DNA of 64,000 nt from Balamuthia mandrillaris (lineage: Eukaryota > Discosea > Longamoebia > Balamuthiidae). This document shows positions 30,335-40,842 of this stretch, piece by piece. The DNA lies in the NCBI GenBank assembly GCA_031835245.1, contig JAVKOQ010000159.1:52501-116500 (forward strand), in the 5' to 3' direction. The translations under genes and the position numbers were made by a program. The notes under the pieces were generated by a model, which was not told the DNA's origin, did not search any database, and was given only the letters and a program-made list of their open reading frames with translations. Each line of letters opens with the position of its first letter. Positions within the stretch are counted from its first letter, which is position 1.

Positions 30335-32062
30335 ATGAAACGAAAAAACAAGAAAGAAGGTACCAAGAGGGACACTTCCAACATGAACAAGCGAAAAAAG
30401 GACGCCGAGCAGCTTCACTTTGCCTCCTCCGACCAATTAGGCGACATGCCCTGCTGGATCGAAGCAGTGTTACCGGGAGAACTGCTCTGTCACGTGCTTG
30501 GCTTCCTGCCGGATGCCTGGGTGGCCGTGGCTGCCAGAACTTGCCGTCGGTGGTTTTCTTGCTCTCCTCTGCAGCTCAGACAAAAGTTGGCGATCAAAAC
30601 GATGTGCGGCAGCGTGACGATGTTGCAGTGGGCAGTGGCCAACGGGTACACCCTCGATGCAAGGACTTGTGCAGCTGCAGCCTCCCAAGGCCAGCTGGAA
30701 GTGCTGAAATGGTTGCCCCATAAAGAGCGAGGATGCTCTTGGGACGCAGAGATGTGCGCCATGGCGGCAAGTAATGGTCATCTGGAGGTGCTGAAGTGGC
30801 TGCATGAGCAAGGATGCCCTTGGGACGCAAGAGCATGCAGTGCGGCGGCCAGAGGCGGGCACTTGGAAGTGTTGCAATGGCTCAGGGAGCATGAGTGCCC
30901 TTGGGACGAGCAGACTTGTATGGAAGCAGCCTCAACTGGACGTTTGAAGGTCTTGAAGTGGGCAAGAAAAAATGGTTGCCCCTGGTCACTTCAGATAGGC
31001 GTAGCTGCTGTAGGCGGTGGACACTTGGAAGTGCTGACATGGGCACGAAAGCACGGATGTTCGGTTGGCTATAAAGTTTGCAATGAGGCGGCCAAGAAAG
31101 GACATTTGGAGGTGTTGAAGTGGGCCATCCAGAATGGCGGAACGTTGGACACAGCGACATGTGTGGAAGCAGCACGAAATAATGATCTGGAAATGTTGCA
31201 GTGGCTACGGGAACAAGGATGCCCTTGGGACAAGTGGACATGCACTGTAGCGGCCTTCAACGGCCACTTGGAAGTTTTGAAGTGGGCAAGGCAACATGGG
31301 TGTCCCTGGGACGAGGAAACTTGCATCTCTGCTGCTGAGAACGGCCATGTATCAGTACTACAGTGGGCTTTGGAACATGGCTGTGCTGATAGCAGCCCGT
31401 TAACTTGCTCTGCGGCAGCCGAAGGCGGCCATTTGGAGGCGTTGAAATGGGCGAGAAAGCAAGGATGGTCTTGGGACGAAGAAGTCTGTTCCTCTGCAGC
31501 TCGGAATGGGCATTGGGACGTGCTGAAATGGGCCAGAACTCACGGATGCCCTTGGGACACATGCACTTGTGCCAATGCGGCAGGGAATGGCAACTTGGAA
31601 ATGCTGAAATGGGCCAAAGAGCACGGCTGTCCGTGGGATGAACAAACCTGTTGCTTGGCGGCTCAGGGTGGCCATTTGGAAGTGCTGCAATGGGCCAGAG
31701 AGCATGGGTGCCCGTGGAATGAGGACACATGTACACGTGCTGCTGGTGGGGGGCATTTGGTAGTCTTGCAATGGGCCAGGAACAACGGGTGTCCTTGGAA
31801 CGAAAGCGCCTGCTGCTACGCTGCTTTGAATGGCCATGTGGAAGTGCTGAAATGGGCCAAAGAGCACGGATGTCCGTGGAATGAGTTCACTTGTGCATGT
31901 GCTGCTATAGGGGGGCATTTGGGAGTGCTGAAATGGGCCAGAGAGAACGGATGTCCTTGGGACGAGCTAACTTTTTCCAATGCTCAACAGCAGGGAAATC
32001 AGGAAGTGTTAAACTATCTCCGTGAGCATGGTTGTCCCCGCCCAGAAGCACTTGCCCCCTAA
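30335..32062 (+). CDS. Intronless F-box-like protein with 18 short ankyrin-type repeats
   Basis: One uninterrupted frame of 575 residues from the Met at 30335. A Lys-rich leader precedes an F-box-like segment (LPGELLCHVLGFLPDAWVAVAARTCRRWFSC). Then follow 18 repeats, nearly all exactly 27 residues (81 bp), of the form GHLEVLKWAREHGCPWDExTCxxAAxN. Repeats of this spacing, shorter than the canonical 33-residue ankyrin unit, are abundant in amoebae, oomycetes and the giant viruses that infect amoebae, often with an F-box at the N-terminus. A substrate-adaptor role in SCF-type ubiquitination is a family-based inference. Lack of introns beside intron-rich neighbours suggests a recent retro-copy or transfer. 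The stop is 177 bases from the convergent acyl-CoA oxidase stop. Confidence 0.8.
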   Translation: MKRKNKKEGTKRDTSNMNKRKKDAEQLHFASSDQLGDMPCWIEAVLPGELLCHVLGFLPDAWVAVAARTCRRWFSCSPLQLRQKLAIKTMCGSVTMLQWAVANGYTLDARTCAAAASQGQLEVLKWLPHKERGCSWDAEMCAMAASNGHLEVLKWLHEQGCPWDARACSAAARGGHLEVLQWLREHECPWDEQTCMEAASTGRLKVLKWARKNGCPWSLQIGVAAVGGGHLEVLTWARKHGCSVGYKVCNEAAKKGHLEVLKWAIQNGGTLDTATCVEAARNNDLEMLQWLREQGCPWDKWTCTVAAFNGHLEVLKWARQHGCPWDEETCISAAENGHVSVLQWALEHGCADSSPLTCSAAAEGGHLEALKWARKQGWSWDEEVCSSAARNGHWDVLKWARTHGCPWDTCTCANAAGNGNLEMLKWAKEHGCPWDEQTCCLAAQGGHLEVLQWAREHGCPWNEDTCTRAAGGGHLVVLQWARNNGCPWNESACCYAALNGHVEVLKWAKEHGCPWNEFTCACAAIGGHLGVLKWARENGCPWDELTFSNAQQQGNQEVLNYLREHGCPRPEALAP

Positions 32063-32239
32063 GCAAAAGAAGGGAGAAAGAGGACGTGGAAGAAGGGAAA
32101 TATGAAAAACGAACGCTGTGAACAAGAAGACAAGAACAAAAAGAAGAGCATGAGGTTTCCCCTCCACAAGACTTTAACTGTATTCGTATGGTGGAGACAA
32201 ACATAACAAAGCTGAGGCACGCGTATTATTATTTTTCTC

Positions 32240-35200
32240 TTACATGACCCTTCGAAAGTTTTTCTCGTTGACACCATCTTGAAGAAGAGGCCTGATAAGT
32301 TCTTGCCAATAAGGAGTGGGGCCAACGCCATGCGGAGCCTGCTTCACTGTTTCCAGGTAATGAGGATAGATATCTCCATCGTAACGGCCGAGAGGAGTGT
32401 TTAACATAAAGTCGGGCAGAGCGAAGGAATCGACCAAAGGAACGGCTTGCTTTCGCAGGCACTTGTATAGCTCTCGGATCTGTTATTTAGCATTCAAAAT
32501 GCAGGTCAGTGAGCATAAATGAAGCAATTGAAAACCAAAAGAGCAACAAACCTGTTGGCGAATGAGTTCGGCCTGTTGTGCAGAAACATATCCATCATGC
32601 AGCAAGGCCGCCATATTGACCTCCATGTGGTGCAACGCAAACAGGCGGTAGAGCTGGGTTAACACTGGACGCAGTCCCTCCTCCGCTTTCTCGATGGCTT
32701 CAGCAAAGCAGTCCGCCATAAAGTAATAGCAATGCACCTTGGTACAGTAGACCAGGTCCACCATGCACTCATTCCACGCTTGCGTTTGATTGTTCAACTT
32801 CTGCTTTTCTTGTTCATAGCGAGTGGCTGTTCGTACGACCCATGCTGTGGCTATGTAGCGACACGCCTTTTGAAAATAAATAAATTAGTTTAGAATCATA
32901 CAGGCAGTAAGGAGGAAGAGGAGAGAAGCAGCGAGAAAAGAAAAATAGAAAAAAAGAAAGCGTCAACACAGAAAAGAAAGAACCTCCAAAAGGGCAGAGA
33001 AGTCCAAAAGTTGATCGGCATTGGTGGCTCTCATCTTTTGGCGAAGCATAGAGGGAGCCTGAGCGAGGTAGGCTGAGAAGCCTTTGACCTCCTTGCCCTT
33101 GGTTGCTAGTTTGTGTTGTTTGAGAAGGAAGCGAGCCGTTTGTTGAGACAGGACGGTGTTGTCTCCCTCCCAAGTGCATTGTACAGCAAAGTCGCCTAAC
33201 ATCTCTTGAAAGCCGCTATACGAGGAATAGCCATGCCCTCCTAAACATTGCCTGCATGTTTCCAGAGCTATGAAGACAAAGATTGAGATGATAGACCAAA
33301 GAGAAGAGAGAGGTCAGAAGGGTGACAAAAGATAAGAAACAGGGATAAGAAAGGAGAGAATGCAGTAACAGGAGGACGAAGGCATACATTCGTTGGCCCA
33401 CCAAGTACAAACGGCCTTCAATCCAGCACTAGTGGCATGAACATCCTGCAACAACTCCGGGCTGAGCTTCTCCTCCTTAAACGACTTCATCAACGCCGCA
33501 AACTTTTCATTGAGACCAACGCTCGTGATGTGAACCGCAAAAGTGGTGGCCAAAACAGGGAGAAGACGATGTTGATGAGTCTGAAAGTCGATTATTTGGT
33601 TGTTCTCCTCGCCTTGCCTTCGGACGGCGCTGTAACGAACGGCAATGGTGAGAGCTTTCTTCAAAAAGTCGGACGAGTCTTTGACCATGAGCACACGCCC
33701 TCCAACTAAAGGTCCGTAGGTCAGCTCTCGTTTTGGTGGTGGAATGTATTTGCCCTTTTTGTTTTTTTTTTTTTTCAAAACCGTTAGGGAGTGGGTAAAA
33801 GGAAAGAAGTAGAAAGTAGAAGAGAAACAAAGATAGAAGGGTGGTATTACTTCAGGCGTGACATTGGCCCATCGCATGAGCATTTGGTTACGAGGAATCC
33901 TAACATGATCGAATTGAATCCATCCATTATCAACCCCATTTCGGCCCTATGGGTGAGCAGCACCAACCACATACACACATACATAAACAAAGGTTGCGCA
34001 TGCCAAGAAATAGGTTGTTGATCGTACATACCATCTTTGCCCCACAATCTCCTAAAGAGATGCCAGGCAGGGGTGAGCCATCTTCTATCCGTCGCAGCTG
34101 AACAATGAACGGATGCACGCCTTCATCTTTTCCAAGAGTAATAAGCCGCGCAAATACAACTGCGTGAGTGGCTGTTTGTCCGGCAGCTCCAATCCACCAC
34201 TTGGTGGCCGTAACCGTGGGTGTGTTCAGCACAAACTCTTGTGTTTCTGGATCATACGATGCTGTCGTCTGTAAAGAAAAAAGGGAAGCAAATAAGAAAT
34301 GAGATATGTAAAGGGAGAGAAAGGAAAGAAAACGACGAGAGAGATAGGGGAGAGACCTCTAAGCCGCGAACGTGAGAGCCATGGCCCAGCTCGGTCATGG
34401 CAAAGCAACCAAAGATACGCATGTTCAATGCATCGAGGCCCCACTTGGCCCTCTGCTCTTGGTTTCCCTGTCCCAAGATAGCTCCCTGGAAGAGGCCATG
34501 ATGAACTGCAATGCGGGTTGCCCACGATGGATCGTACAAACTTTTTGGGAAAGAGAGAACCAAGAGAGAGAGAGAGAGAGAGAGAAGCATGGAATAAACA
34601 AGAGTTAAGAAACATAAAACAAGCCAGGATGGCAGAAGAAAGAAAGAAAAGGAAGACTAAACTACACGATTTGACAAAAGAACAAAACTGGTACCTCATA
34701 ACCTCAAAAAAGGCGTTGTAGATCTTCTTGCCACCACCAGGCACGTCCACTTCATCCTTGTCCAACTCGTTGAGCGCCTTCTCGCCGGATTTTATCTTGT
34801 TCTCGCCCCAAAGGCTTCGCGAGGTGGCCAACTTCTGCATGGTGATGAAGCGAGCCTCCTCGCGCGTTCGGTCGTGTCTGCCTTTGTCCCGAAGAACAGC
34901 GTCTATTTCTATTCTCGCTGCCGATATTTCCTTTATGTTGTTTTTTTGTTAGTGAACGGAAGAGAAGACAAGAGAACGACCGAGAGAAGAGCACGAGAAG
35001 CGTTGAAGGGAGAAGAAGAGAACGGGCGGATGAGTGTTGAGAGAATGCATAAAAGCGAGGATGAGCAGAAGAGCAGTGGAGTGTGAAGAGGAGAGGGACA
35101 AAGGAAGAGAAAAAAAAGAAGAGTAGAAAAGACAAAGGGGGAAAACAAAGAAGACAGCACAGAAGAAACGAAAACCTTGAACTGAGCGTATTGCTCACTC

Positions 35201-35418
35201 CCTTCCAGAAAGCAAGTCATTCGTTTCACGTCAAAGGAAGCGCCGAGCCGTTCCTCATAGAGGGGAGTGCCTTTCTCTTCCTCCGCGTCAAAACATGGAG
35301 ACGGGCCCATCGCAGGCAGCGCAGCGGAACCGTTCTTGTCCTCCGCGCTCAAGTGGTGCAACACCGCTCCCAACCGGCGCGAGGCCGAACGAGCGCCAAA
35401 AGTTCTCTGCCTCTCCAT
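32240..35418 (-). CDS. Peroxisomal acyl-CoA oxidase with PTS2 signal
   Basis: Multi-exon. Recognisable blocks are MTCFLEGSEQYAQF, the FAD/substrate region [173 protein letters not shown] and CTWEGDNTVLSQQTARFLLK. It catalyses the first, H2O2-forming step of peroxisomal beta-oxidation. The C-terminus (FRRVM) is not a PTS1, but residues 15-23 read RLGAVLHHL, an exact match to the PTS2 pattern R-L-x5-H-L near the N-terminus. This fits import through PEX7 and is less usual for this enzyme. Introns include plain AT-rich and GA-rich ones. Confidence 0.93.
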
Positions 35419-36715
35419 CTCCCGCTTATTTGGTTGTTTCTTTTGTTATTTTATTCTATTTTTTTTTTTCAAAAAGAAGTGAGGGGATGAAGAGGAAGAG
35501 AAAGAAGAGGAAGAAGAATGAAGAAACCTTTTTCGCTGATGGCACCCGTTTCTCGTGCTTTTCGCGATGATTGTGAAATTTTACGCACTCAATTTTAATA
35601 CTTTGTGGCCTTATATTAAAATTCTCAACATTCCTGGAAATCCCCCCGGACATGCACATTCTTGGCATTCTTCAAACACCAATGATGCACTTTCTCCAAA
35701 TTAAGTAAGACTCTGACGTAATACTACCAAATTAAGTAAATGAGTTCAATAATTACCAAATATGAATTCAAAAAAAGTACTTTGCACGAGGAGTCGTTTC
35801 AAAAATTGGAGCAACCGACAAAAAATAAAATAATACAAAAATAAAACCCAAAAAAAAAGTGCACAAAAAGATTTTTTATTTTTTTGTAGAAGGAAAAAGG
35901 GGAAACAAAAAAAAAAACAAAGACTAGGGGTTCGTTTGAAGCTTGTGTGTGTAGTGTAGGAAAGTGGGAGTTGGAGGGGAGCAAAGGGGAAAAAAAAAGC
36001 CGAAGGAGAACAGAGGAGAAGGAGGCCCTTGGCTTGTTGTTGGGACGGGGAAAAAGAATCCTTTCATTGACGGTTTGCTTTTTTTTTTTGTGTGTGTGTG
36101 TGTTGTTATCTCTCATTCGCATTTATGTTATTACACAGGAAGGAACTCAGGAGGAGGCTGCTTCTCCTATTTAAAACAAATATTGTTGCCTTTGCTTTTT
36201 TTTTTGTGGAGTTTCAAAAAAAAACAAACCAAGGCTCGGCACCTCTGTTGATCTTTGTTTTAACTTTGGTGAGCTTGATTGTGCTGGAATATTAAGGTTT
36301 GAGTTTTTTCCCCTCTTTTCTCCTCTTTCTTCTCTCTTTACCCGATTCTTTCTCGTTTTGTTTTTCTCGCACCTTGTTTTGTTTGCTCTTTTTCTTTCTT
36401 TAAATTCTTATTGTTTTCGCTTTCTCGTTTCACTCTCCCTCTCTTGTTCTCTTTTCTTTAAAAATATTTGTTTAGCTCTTTCTCTTCCGTCTCATTTCTT
36501 CTTTCTTGTTCTCAGTTTATGTCCCTTTCTCATCTTTTTTTTCCCTCCGGTTCCTTTTTCTCGTTTTTTTTTTATTTTGCAAAAACTCTTTTTTCGTTTC
36601 TTCGTTTGAGCATTTCGCTTTCAGCACTTGTCAAATAGTAATATTATCCTTTTGTGGTTCGCTCTTTGTTTTTCTTTTGTTTTAACCTTTTTTTTCCCTG
36701 AAGAAGAACAAGAAA
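35419..36715. other. Long divergent intergenic region between acyl-CoA oxidase and HA-domain genes
   Basis: 1.3 kb. 35570-35930 is AT-rich with two CCAAATTAAGTAA words (about 35697 and 35728). 36300-36700 is a long pyrimidine-rich stretch on the plus strand just before the HA-domain start, as would suit a 5' leader or a leader intron. No coding frame is convincing and no known RNA is recognised. Confidence 0.45.
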
Positions 36716-39605
36716 ATGGAGTTGCAGCAACGTGTGACAGAGCTCGAAGATCTTGTAACAAATTTGAGAACGGAACTTGACCAACTCAAAGCTACGGTCT
36801 CTTCTCTTCAAAAAACCAACGCAAAAGAACTTCCTCCCGACAACGAAGACAAGGCCAGGAAACGAAAGACTCCAAGCAAGGCCAACAACGCATCCTCTTC
36901 TGACGAAGAAGCAGAAGATACCAAGTCTTCAAAGAACGCACTTGCGAAAGAAGCAAAACAAACGAGTGGAAGTGTCGTTAAAAATGCGAAGAGAAAGGCG
37001 ACTAGTAAATTGACCAGCGTGAAAGCTGAGCAGGAGGGAGACGACCATGAAGAGGATGAGGAAGTTGAAGAGCATGAGGAAGAAAACGTAGACGAAGAAA
37101 AAGAGGACTCGGACGGAGCTGTTGTACGACCTAGAAAAACTGGAAGTAGAGAGGATAGGTGGACTCAAATGTTTCAACAACTTCTCGCATTTAAGGTTCA
37201 CTATTTTCTTTTTGTGTTTTTTTTTTGTCTTGTAATCTCTGCTTTCTGCTCCTCTCTGCGCGTCTGTCTCTCTTATTCTTTTGTCTTTGTTTTTTTTCTC
37301 CGCTTGCTCGTTTACTCATTTTGTAATTTGTTTTCTTTTTTGTTTTCCTAACCTTGAACCTATATTACAGAAAAAGCATGGGCACTGCGACGTATCAGCG
37401 ATGAATCGTTCTCGCTCTGCCAAGGAAAGACAACTGGGCAAATGGTGCACGAATCAGCGCTCACGCAGAAACTCGCCTCGCTACAGCCAAACAAGAATTA
37501 AGATGCTTAACTCAATCGGGTTTGTTTGGGAAAGCGAGAAAGTACGCAAGAGAAGGAAAATGGCCATGCAAGAAGACGGAAGTGGCAAACCAGACAGACG
37601 AAAGCAAAAAAACAAAAAATTAAAGGAAGAAGAAGCGAAGCAGACTCACAAACAGAAACAAAGCAAAACGCGTTCTGACAGCGACGAAAGAGAAGATAGT
37701 TCGGAAGAAAGCGAGGACACAAAGAATGTCAACAATAAGAGAAAGAAGGGCAGAAGGAAAAAGGAGCCGGAAGAAGAACAAGTACGAGCTGAATGGTACA
37801 AGTTCCTTTTCGAAGCAGAAAGTGAAGAAGAGGAAGAGGACGGAAGGAAAAGACGCGCTGGAAGAAAGAAAAAGGAAGAAGAAACCGAATGGAATGCAGA
37901 TGCAGGAGAAGAGGAAGACGAGGAAGATGTTGCCGAAACGGCTTTAGTGGAAGAAGAAGAAGAAGTGGAAGAAGATTCTGACAGCAACGAGGACAGCGAC
38001 GAGGAGGAGGAAGAAGAAGAAGCAGCCGAAGAAATGGAAGACGAAGGGGCCACCAACAAACTCAATAAACGATCTCAAAAATCTACTACTACAACTGGCC
38101 GAGGAAGAGGCAGAGGGTACTCTGGTAGAGGAAGACGCAGAGGTGGCGCTACCAGAGGACGAGGTGGCTCGAAAATACGTCCGAGAACAACGACGGTAAC
38201 GACACGCAAAAGACGCATAGAAGATGACGAACAAGAAGAAAAGGAGGGTGAGAAGGAAAAGCTAAAACCTGAAGAAACTGAAGAAGAAGAAGAAGAAGAA
38301 GAAGAGGAAGCTTCTGCTGCAGATGGAGAAGACGAGGAGAAGGAACGAGAAACGAGACGAAGAATGAAACGTTTGGCGCGAAAGCGGGAACGCGAACGAT
38401 TGAGAGAACGGGAGAGAATGCAGGAAAAGAAACGGGTTAAGGACAGGGAGAAGCGAAGAGAAGAACGAGAACAGCAGCGCATGCGGCAATGGGCTATTCG
38501 CATGGAACGCGAGCGAGAAAGGCAAAAGCGTAAAGAGGAGCTGATGCTACAACTCGCACAAGCCCAAAAGCTGGACGACAGAGGCGAAACAACAAAAAAG
38601 CTCAACAATGGAAATAAAAGCGCCGATGATAAAATCACTGAACGAAAGGATGTTCCTCTCGACAAACGAAAAGATACTAAATCTGTGACTTCTACAACGA
38701 AGACGGAAGAACATACCAACAACTCAAAAATGGATGTAGTTACAACAAGCGAAGATGTTACATCTCATGCTCAACAACAAACCGAAGGAACGGAGAACAA
38801 CAATAACAACGGAGAGCGGTTGAAGAGATCTCGCGGAAAAGGAGGAGCAGATGGTGAAGAGAAGATAGAAACAGAGAGAGTAAGAGAGAAGGAGCGGCAC
38901 GAAGAAGAAACTCTGAAACGTAAACGAGCAGACTCGTTGCAAAAACAGCAAAAACAGCAAAAACCACTTCGTGACAGTCAAGGAGGAAAGAAAGCCTCAG
39001 CAACAGAGCATGTTGTTGAAACGACGAACAAGAAAGAGCGGAGGAGAAACGGGGATCATGATGTACATATTAACAACAATCATAACCACAACGACAACAA
39101 AGATCGGCAACAAAAGAAGGTTAATGGCATCCGAGTGTCCCTCGACAAAGGGACCGATGACAAAAATGAGCACCAGGAGCATATTGATGAGGAAAAGAAA
39201 AAGAAGCTTTTGGTGAAGATGACAGCAATGGATGAACCTTCGCGCAAACGCCAACGAACCAATAACAATGATATCAACAAAAACAATGATGGCGAGAACA
39301 AGGACAAAGGGATCCTTGATCATCAACGTTGGCAAACATCATCGACGAACGGTATCATAGTTGCTCCTGGCAGCGGCGGTGAGACTGAAGGAAGAGAGGA
39401 AGACCAGCGAAGCAAAGAAGGAGGGGAGGAGCAAAGAGATGCTTCCAATGGTTCCTCGTCATCTTCTCCTCTGTCCGAAGATCAACTGAAAGCAGCACAG
39501 TCAACAAATACTTCAGAGGAGGAGAAAGAAGGAGAGGGCAAGGAAGGCGGCGAAGGACGTTCTCTTCCATTGAAGAAGCGGTGGTGCGTTGTTTGGAATG
39601 ATTGA
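36716..39605 (+). CDS. Coiled-coil protein with one helicase-associated (HA) domain and long charged tail
   Basis: Two exons, 36716-37195 and 37371-39605, give 904 residues. The N-terminus is a leucine-rich coiled coil (MELQQRVTELEDLVTNLRTELDQLKATV). An HA domain (PF03457-like) spans the splice site: RWTQMFQQLLAFKKKHGHCDVSAMNRSRSAKERQLGKWCTNQRSRRN..IKMLNSIGFVWE, with the typical W, HGHC, LGKWxxxQR and LxxIGFxW positions. This domain is a small helical, probably nucleic-acid-binding unit named from bacterial helicases and expanded in some algae and protists. The remaining 600 residues are alternating acidic and basic runs, an RGRGRG patch and a long Arg/Glu helix (RMKRLARKRERERLRERERMQ). A chromatin or nuclear role is only a guess. 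Confidence 0.7.
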
Positions 39606-39823
39606 CGGATGGATGGAGAGGAAGCTGCGCTATGGATTTTTGGGTTACTTGAATGTACATCTTTCATTTATATTTTTTGCTTCTTTCGTTTCGAAAACGC
39701 GAAACATTTTCTGCTGTTAATCGAGGAGTCGTTCTTTAGAATCGGCGCGGAAAAGGAAAATAAAATTAAAAGAACTCAAAAAGGGAAATGTTTGTCCCAT
39801 AATCAAAATTTGATCCCAGCGAT

Positions 39824-39831
39824 TATAAATA
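39824..39831 (+). promoter_or_regulatory. TATA-like box of U1 snRNA gene
   Basis: TATAAATA lies 26-33 bases upstream of the U1 5' end, the right spacing for a TATA-directed start. snRNA promoters of other eukaryotes also use a proximal sequence element; I cannot identify one here. Confidence 0.5.
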
Positions 39832-39856
39832 GCCATAACGCTCAACTCTAAGTCTC

Positions 39857-40024
39857 ATACGTACCTTGCTGGGAGTTGCTGCGATCAACAAGGCGGTGCT
39901 CTTCGTTTATCCACCCTACCATTGCACAGCCGGTAGGAAGTGGATTGCGGACCAACATCCTTCACGGATGTTTGGACAGCATAATTTATGGTAGCGGTGG
40001 GGGTGTGCTAGTCGCCCCCCACCA
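39857..40024 (+). ncRNA. U1 spliceosomal snRNA, with G at position 5 of the 5' splice-site-pairing end
   Basis: About 168 nt, close to human U1 (164). The 5' end is ATACGTACCT (39857-39866), versus ATACTTACCT in most eukaryotes. Stem-loop I carries GATCAACAAGG, like the U1-70K loop GATCAYGAAGG. Stem-loop II is CCTACC/GGTAGG (39915-39920, 39932-39937) with loop ATTGCAC, the U1A-type loop. Stem-loop III is AACATCC-TTCAC-GGATGTT (39954-39972). The Sm site is AATTTATGG (39983-39991). Stem-loop IV is GGTGGGGG..CCCCCCACC at the 3' end. All four stem-loops and the Sm site occur in order. The 3' flank is AAACTTTATTTAAAAC. The gene stands 65 bases upstream of the ankyrin-SET start codon on the same strand. 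Confidence 0.93.
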
Positions 40025-40088
40025 AACTTTATTTAAAACAAAAAACAAAGCAAAAACCTTTTGAGACTAACGAACAAAAGAGAGACAG

Positions 40089-40799
40089 ATGGAAAGAAAA
40101 GAAGGAGAGGAGGAGGGTTGGTGGCGAAGGTTCAAGAGAGATTTTGGAAGCGATAATCCGCTGTTGGAAGAGAAACCTTCGCCGTTGTTGTGGCGGGTAC
40201 CTTATCCTTCCTTATTTTTTTGTTTTCACAGTTGCAACTTATTGATCGCGTTCAAAAGGTTTTTTATCTCTCCAAAGTTAGTTTTGATGAGAACGGAGGT
40301 CGTGCCTTCAGTGCGAAGGCCAAATCCATCATCGATGAGGTGAGTATAAGCCAACAAGAATGAAGAGAGTGAAAGTGCGCTTCGTCACCAATCTCTCCCT
40401 AATCCCTCTTCTTTGACAACAACAAATAGACGACAGGAGAGTATCAAACCTCACTCCAACGGCGGCTTCTCTCCGGCAGCGTCAGAGCTATGGAGAGCTG
40501 CCTCCAGCACGAGCTCAGCGTCATCCGCAACACGCTGCCTCCACCTCGCCTCGACGAGAGGCACAAGTCAGCGTTGCACTACGCCGTGCTCTCACGGAAG
40601 CCTCGCATGGTGGAGGCTTTGCTGAGCGCAGCGGCTTCTTCTTCGGCCTCACTCGACATCAACAAGAACGATCTGATCACCGGCTTTACCCCGCTCCACT
40701 TTGCGGTCTTTGTGCAGAGCGCTGAAGTGTTGGAGCTGTTGCTGCGGCGCTATCATGCTGATATAGACAAGCTTGATAACTTTTTTGCCACACCTTTAG

Positions 40800-40842
<43 letters not shown>

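Noticed and set aside
36358-36609. Hydrophobic plus frame rich in Phe/Leu/Ser
   Set aside because: It is a translation of a long pyrimidine-rich stretch upstream of the HA-domain gene, and no family fits.
38075-38722. Long Ser/Phe-rich minus-strand frame opposite the HA-domain gene
   Set aside because: A shadow of the charged Glu/Lys/Arg codons on the plus strand; no domain and poor composition.
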